A stretch of 64,000 bases of DNA, from assembly GCA_015501605.1 (NCBI GenBank), contig JADNRZ010000011.1, positions 1,426,001 through 1,490,000 of the forward strand, written 5' to 3'. Position 1 is the stretch's first letter; the number at the start of each line of letters is the position of its first letter. The position numbers and the translations under genes were made by a program. The notes below the pieces were generated by a model, which was given only the letters and a program-made list of their open reading frames with translations, was not told the DNA's origin and made no database searches. The DNA comes from Panaeolus papilionaceus (lineage: Eukaryota > Basidiomycota > Agaricomycetes > Agaricales). Below are positions 61,242 to 64,000 of this stretch, one piece after another.

Positions 61242-61693
61242 AACCCTAGAGTGCCCCAGGAGTCAACGCCAACTTCAACGGCATTAATCATGAGTGTGAA
61301 AGGGACTAACTGCTCTTCCGCAGACGATAGTGAGAGCGGCTGATCCATTTGTTTGACGAGTCCTTTAATGGTGCTTCGGAAAATACGGACTAGGCAGAAT
61401 GTGAGGTATCGTCGCGGTACCTCGTCAAGGATAGGCCTGGCGCCAGTGACACTAACACTGTAACAGGACGCGTTCGTTGTTACGCACGTGACATAATATA
61501 ATGAGTCAAACGCGACGCGACAACTCCTAATCCTATCGACGGCAAGTGCTGTACCTTACCCCAGACATGTTAGGTGTAGGATTTTCATCGCTGGTCGGAA
61601 AGATACAAGGTTTAAAAGGAATTTATACAGCTAAGTGACCATACTGGACCATTGTACTTCAGGCCATTTGAGGACTAAAATTCAACTTCCTCG
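61242..61693. other. Intergenic
   Basis: Promoter of elongin C and 3' flank of the next minus-strand gene; nothing else recognised. Confidence 0.45.
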
Positions 61694-62713
61694 CTACAAG
61701 GATAGGTACCAACGCTTTCCTTCCGCCATAAGGTGCTCCAACCAGTCAAAAGTCTCATCAATGGGAAATTTTTGGTAGTCATTTGACACAAAATAATGGT
61801 CTAAATTGGCGCAATCATTAAAACAAAGATCTGGTATCGGGATTGAAGAACAGAAACCTACGTTGTCGAGCGAAAACAAAGTTTTCTGCGTGCCACCAAA
61901 CATCTTTTCCGCCGTATGCCGCCAAAATCCAGTCCTCGGCAGTACTCATTGAATAGTAAAAAAATACAAGCCTTGTCTCTGCATCTAGGATCTTCACAAT
62001 CTCATCATCAACGATTCTGTCATGGGAAAAACTGAACCCAGTGCAGACGGCGAGGACAACGAGAAAATCGCAGGATGAGAAAAGTTTTGGTATGCGGTTG
62101 ACAAGAAGGTGGCCATCTCCAAAAATAAGGAGATGCGTGAGGTGCTTGAGTGAATGAAGTGCCTCGAATGGCCAATCATTGCGGGGGAAGAGTAACTCCA
62201 AGTGCGTCAAAAAAGCAAATGGGGAGGTTGAGAGTTGCTCCTCATTAATCCTCCGAAGGTCCCCGGAGAACCGACGAAGTTTCTTCAACTTTGACACAGA
62301 CTCTAGGATGTCAAAGAGATCGTAGGTTCCCAAGCAGGCTAAATCCCAAATGTTTGGACATTTACTGATAAGGGCATTGACGGCATCTGTTGATTCTGTC
62401 ACATCCACAATCAAATGTTCAGCCATGCTGGCAATCTCATCTTGATCGACACCTTCGGGACACCTGCTGAAAATTGGGAATTGTCGAGCGTCGTGTAATC
62501 CGAAGACTCGGTAAATAAATGGCCGTATCCTGGAGATCAGAATGAATCAGGTTCTAAAGTAAGGTGCACTGGAGAGTTTGAAAACCAATACCAGATTCTG
62601 ACCCTTCTAGCCACTAACAACATGTTGCCATTAGTGCCAGTCCTGTCGCACGGGTCGAATGCCAATTCAAAGATCTTTCGTTCCAACTCTACTGGGAGGG
62701 TGGGGGAAGACAT
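61694..62713 (-). CDS. F-box-like protein, tandem copy 1
   Basis: Start at 62713 (MSSPTLPVELERKIFELAFD) has the F-box-like pattern of mushroom proteins (LPxELxRxIFELA) and is followed by NMLLVARRVRIW, a splice, then PFIYRVFGLHDARQFPIFSR, NALISKCPNIWDLACLGTYD, FAFLTHLELLFPRNDWPFEA and WWHAENFVFARQ, and a last exon (HYFVSNDYQKFPIDETFDWL) ending RWYLSL. Three exons in phase, about 290 residues. Leucine-rich strands suggest a short LRR-like surface. It is a clear paralogue of the gene at the right edge, with identical exon structure. A substrate-adaptor role is inferred from the F-box-like start only. Confidence 0.7.
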
Positions 62714-63062
62714 CTTAGGAGTTCTATGTGTTGTTGACTATATATGCCAATAAGAAGAGGTCCAGCGACGGCTTACCTAGGATATAAAAGCAACCTGTGT
62801 AGATCGTCTTGGCTCAAACAACCATGTGATCATTCTCGAACAATCAGTGGTATTTATCACAATGTGCCCAAGGCGGTTGAGCCAGCCAAACGACTGGTAC
62901 CTATTTATGTAAGGACTTAGGACTGCCTATGTATATATCTTCATACAAATTCCAGTCAAAAGTTCTCCAAATTAAAAACGTCTCATACGGGCCACTCATC
63001 GTGGAACTCAATAGTACGAGAGAATGCCGACACACTAAGTACCAAGTATTGCTAAGAACTGG
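62714..63062. other. Spacer between tandem paralogues
   Basis: Promoter of tandem copy 1 and terminator of copy 2; no gene. Confidence 0.45.
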
Positions 63063-64000
63063 CTATGCATGAAGGGACAGGTACCACCGTTTTCCGTCTT
63101 CCGTAAGGTGCTCCATCCAGTCAAAATCCTTAGAAATTGCGCGTTTCTGATAATCATCCGATATAAAGTACTTTTCTAAAACGCCGCGCATGCCGCAGCC
63201 ATCAAGGGTCAGATTTACAAGAGCGATAAAGGAGTGAGAACAAACTCACGCTTTCGAGCGAACACGAAGTGATCGGCATGGCACCAAATATCGCAGCCTC
63301 CGCGAGCTCCTTTGATCCAGTCATTGGCATGGTTCATGGAGTAGTCAAAAAAAACGAGCTGGGGGTAGACGGACAGGCACTCGAAAGAACTTGCATTCGA
63401 CGGCCTTTGGCGTTCCGGAATGCAGACTATCACGGCGTCGAGGGGTTTACAAGACGATACGATGACAGGAATCTTCGACTCAAAAGAAAGATCCACCGTT
63501 ACGAAGTAAGAAAGGTGTGTGAGATATCGCAACGAGCGCAGTGCCTCGAATGGCCAATCACTGCAAGGCTGAAGCAGCTCCAGGTGGGTTAAGGCAGCAA
63601 AGACTGGTTCCGCCATCTGTTCTTTCGTCACATCGAAGAAGTTTGCCGATAGTCGGCGAAGATTTTTCACTGTAGAGATTGCATCCAAGATGTTGGTAAT
63701 GTTGTGTGACCAGAGGGCGATATTCCAAATGTTAGGACATCTGCCGATCAAGCTGCGGGCCACCTTGATATCCAGGGCGAAAGGACCAGAATAGTCGATA
63801 ATCAAGTGTTCCACCATGCTGGTGATCTCGTCTATGTCGACAACTTCGGGACACGTCGTAAGGCTCGGAAACTTTTGGTCGTGGTGAAGGTGTAAGACTC
63901 GGTAAATAAACGGCCGTAACCTAATGATAATGGATCAGATATTACGATAAAGCGCTCAAAAGATAGTCGTATTGGTACCAGAGTCTGACCCGTTTCGCCA
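63063..64000 (-). CDS. F-box-like protein, tandem copy 2 (5' end cut by window)
   Basis: Paralogue of the preceding gene: SLIGRCPNIWNIALWSHNI, FAALTHLELLQPCSDWPFEA, IWCHADHFVFARK, then a last exon (KYFISDDYQKRAISKDFDWM) ending RWYLSLHA. At the window edge the sequence reads AKRVRLW just before an intron, the end of exon 1, so the F-box-like start lies outside. The frame is open throughout. Sequence identity to copy 1 is moderate, so the duplication is not recent. Confidence 0.68.

Overview
The window is nuclear DNA of a filamentous basidiomycete, most likely a mushroom-forming agaricomycete. The genes are split by many short introns (about 48-60 nt, GT-AG with some GC-AG). The families present are ones expanded in agaricomycetes: tandem cytochrome P450s, F-box/LRR-like proteins, a secreted and membrane-anchored glyoxal oxidase, a LanC-like protein and multi-pass proteins with the IYRCYVVW motif. 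I saw no tRNA, rRNA, CRISPR array or intact transposon. All exon borders come from reading splice sites and frames by eye.

Layout. 1-2.9 kb: no supported gene. 2.9-5.3 kb: a seven-helix-type membrane protein and the autophagy ubiquitin-like gene ATG12 (five exons). 5.3-16 kb: gene-poor, holding one clear small three-exon gene (11.07-11.48 kb, minus) and a possible Cys/His-rich micro-ORF. 16-22.2 kb (minus): a glycyl-tRNA synthetase with two in-frame starts, mitochondrial and cytosolic, then a bestrophin-family channel. 23.4-23.8 kb (minus): a small secreted precursor with repeated Arg-Arg/Glu-Ala processing sites, organised like the yeast alpha-factor precursor. It lies in a frame not covered by any long ORF and is the most interesting item here. 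24.7-25.4 kb: an unrecognised small multi-exon gene. 26.3-27.2 kb: a decayed membrane-protein relic. 27.7-28.8 kb: a seven-exon conserved membrane protein with a 9-nt exon.

29.7-35.4 kb and 53.5-55.8 kb (minus): three paralogues of one multi-pass membrane family. Between and beyond them lies a P450/F-box zone. It runs F-box relic, P450 relic, intact P450, intact F-box gene, intact P450, P450 with its heme loop deleted, and, after a glyoxal oxidase, a third membrane paralogue and a LanC-like gene, another P450 relic touching another F-box relic. This looks like repeated duplication and decay of an F-box-P450 module. The right end holds elongin C and a tandem pair of F-box-like proteins; the last one runs off the window.

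The conserved single-copy genes (ATG12, GlyRS, bestrophin, elongin C) are housekeeping anchors. The P450s, glyoxal oxidase, F-box proteins and membrane paralogues form an accessory, duplicating segment. Nothing in the sequence shows that the P450s and the repeat peptide belong to one pathway.
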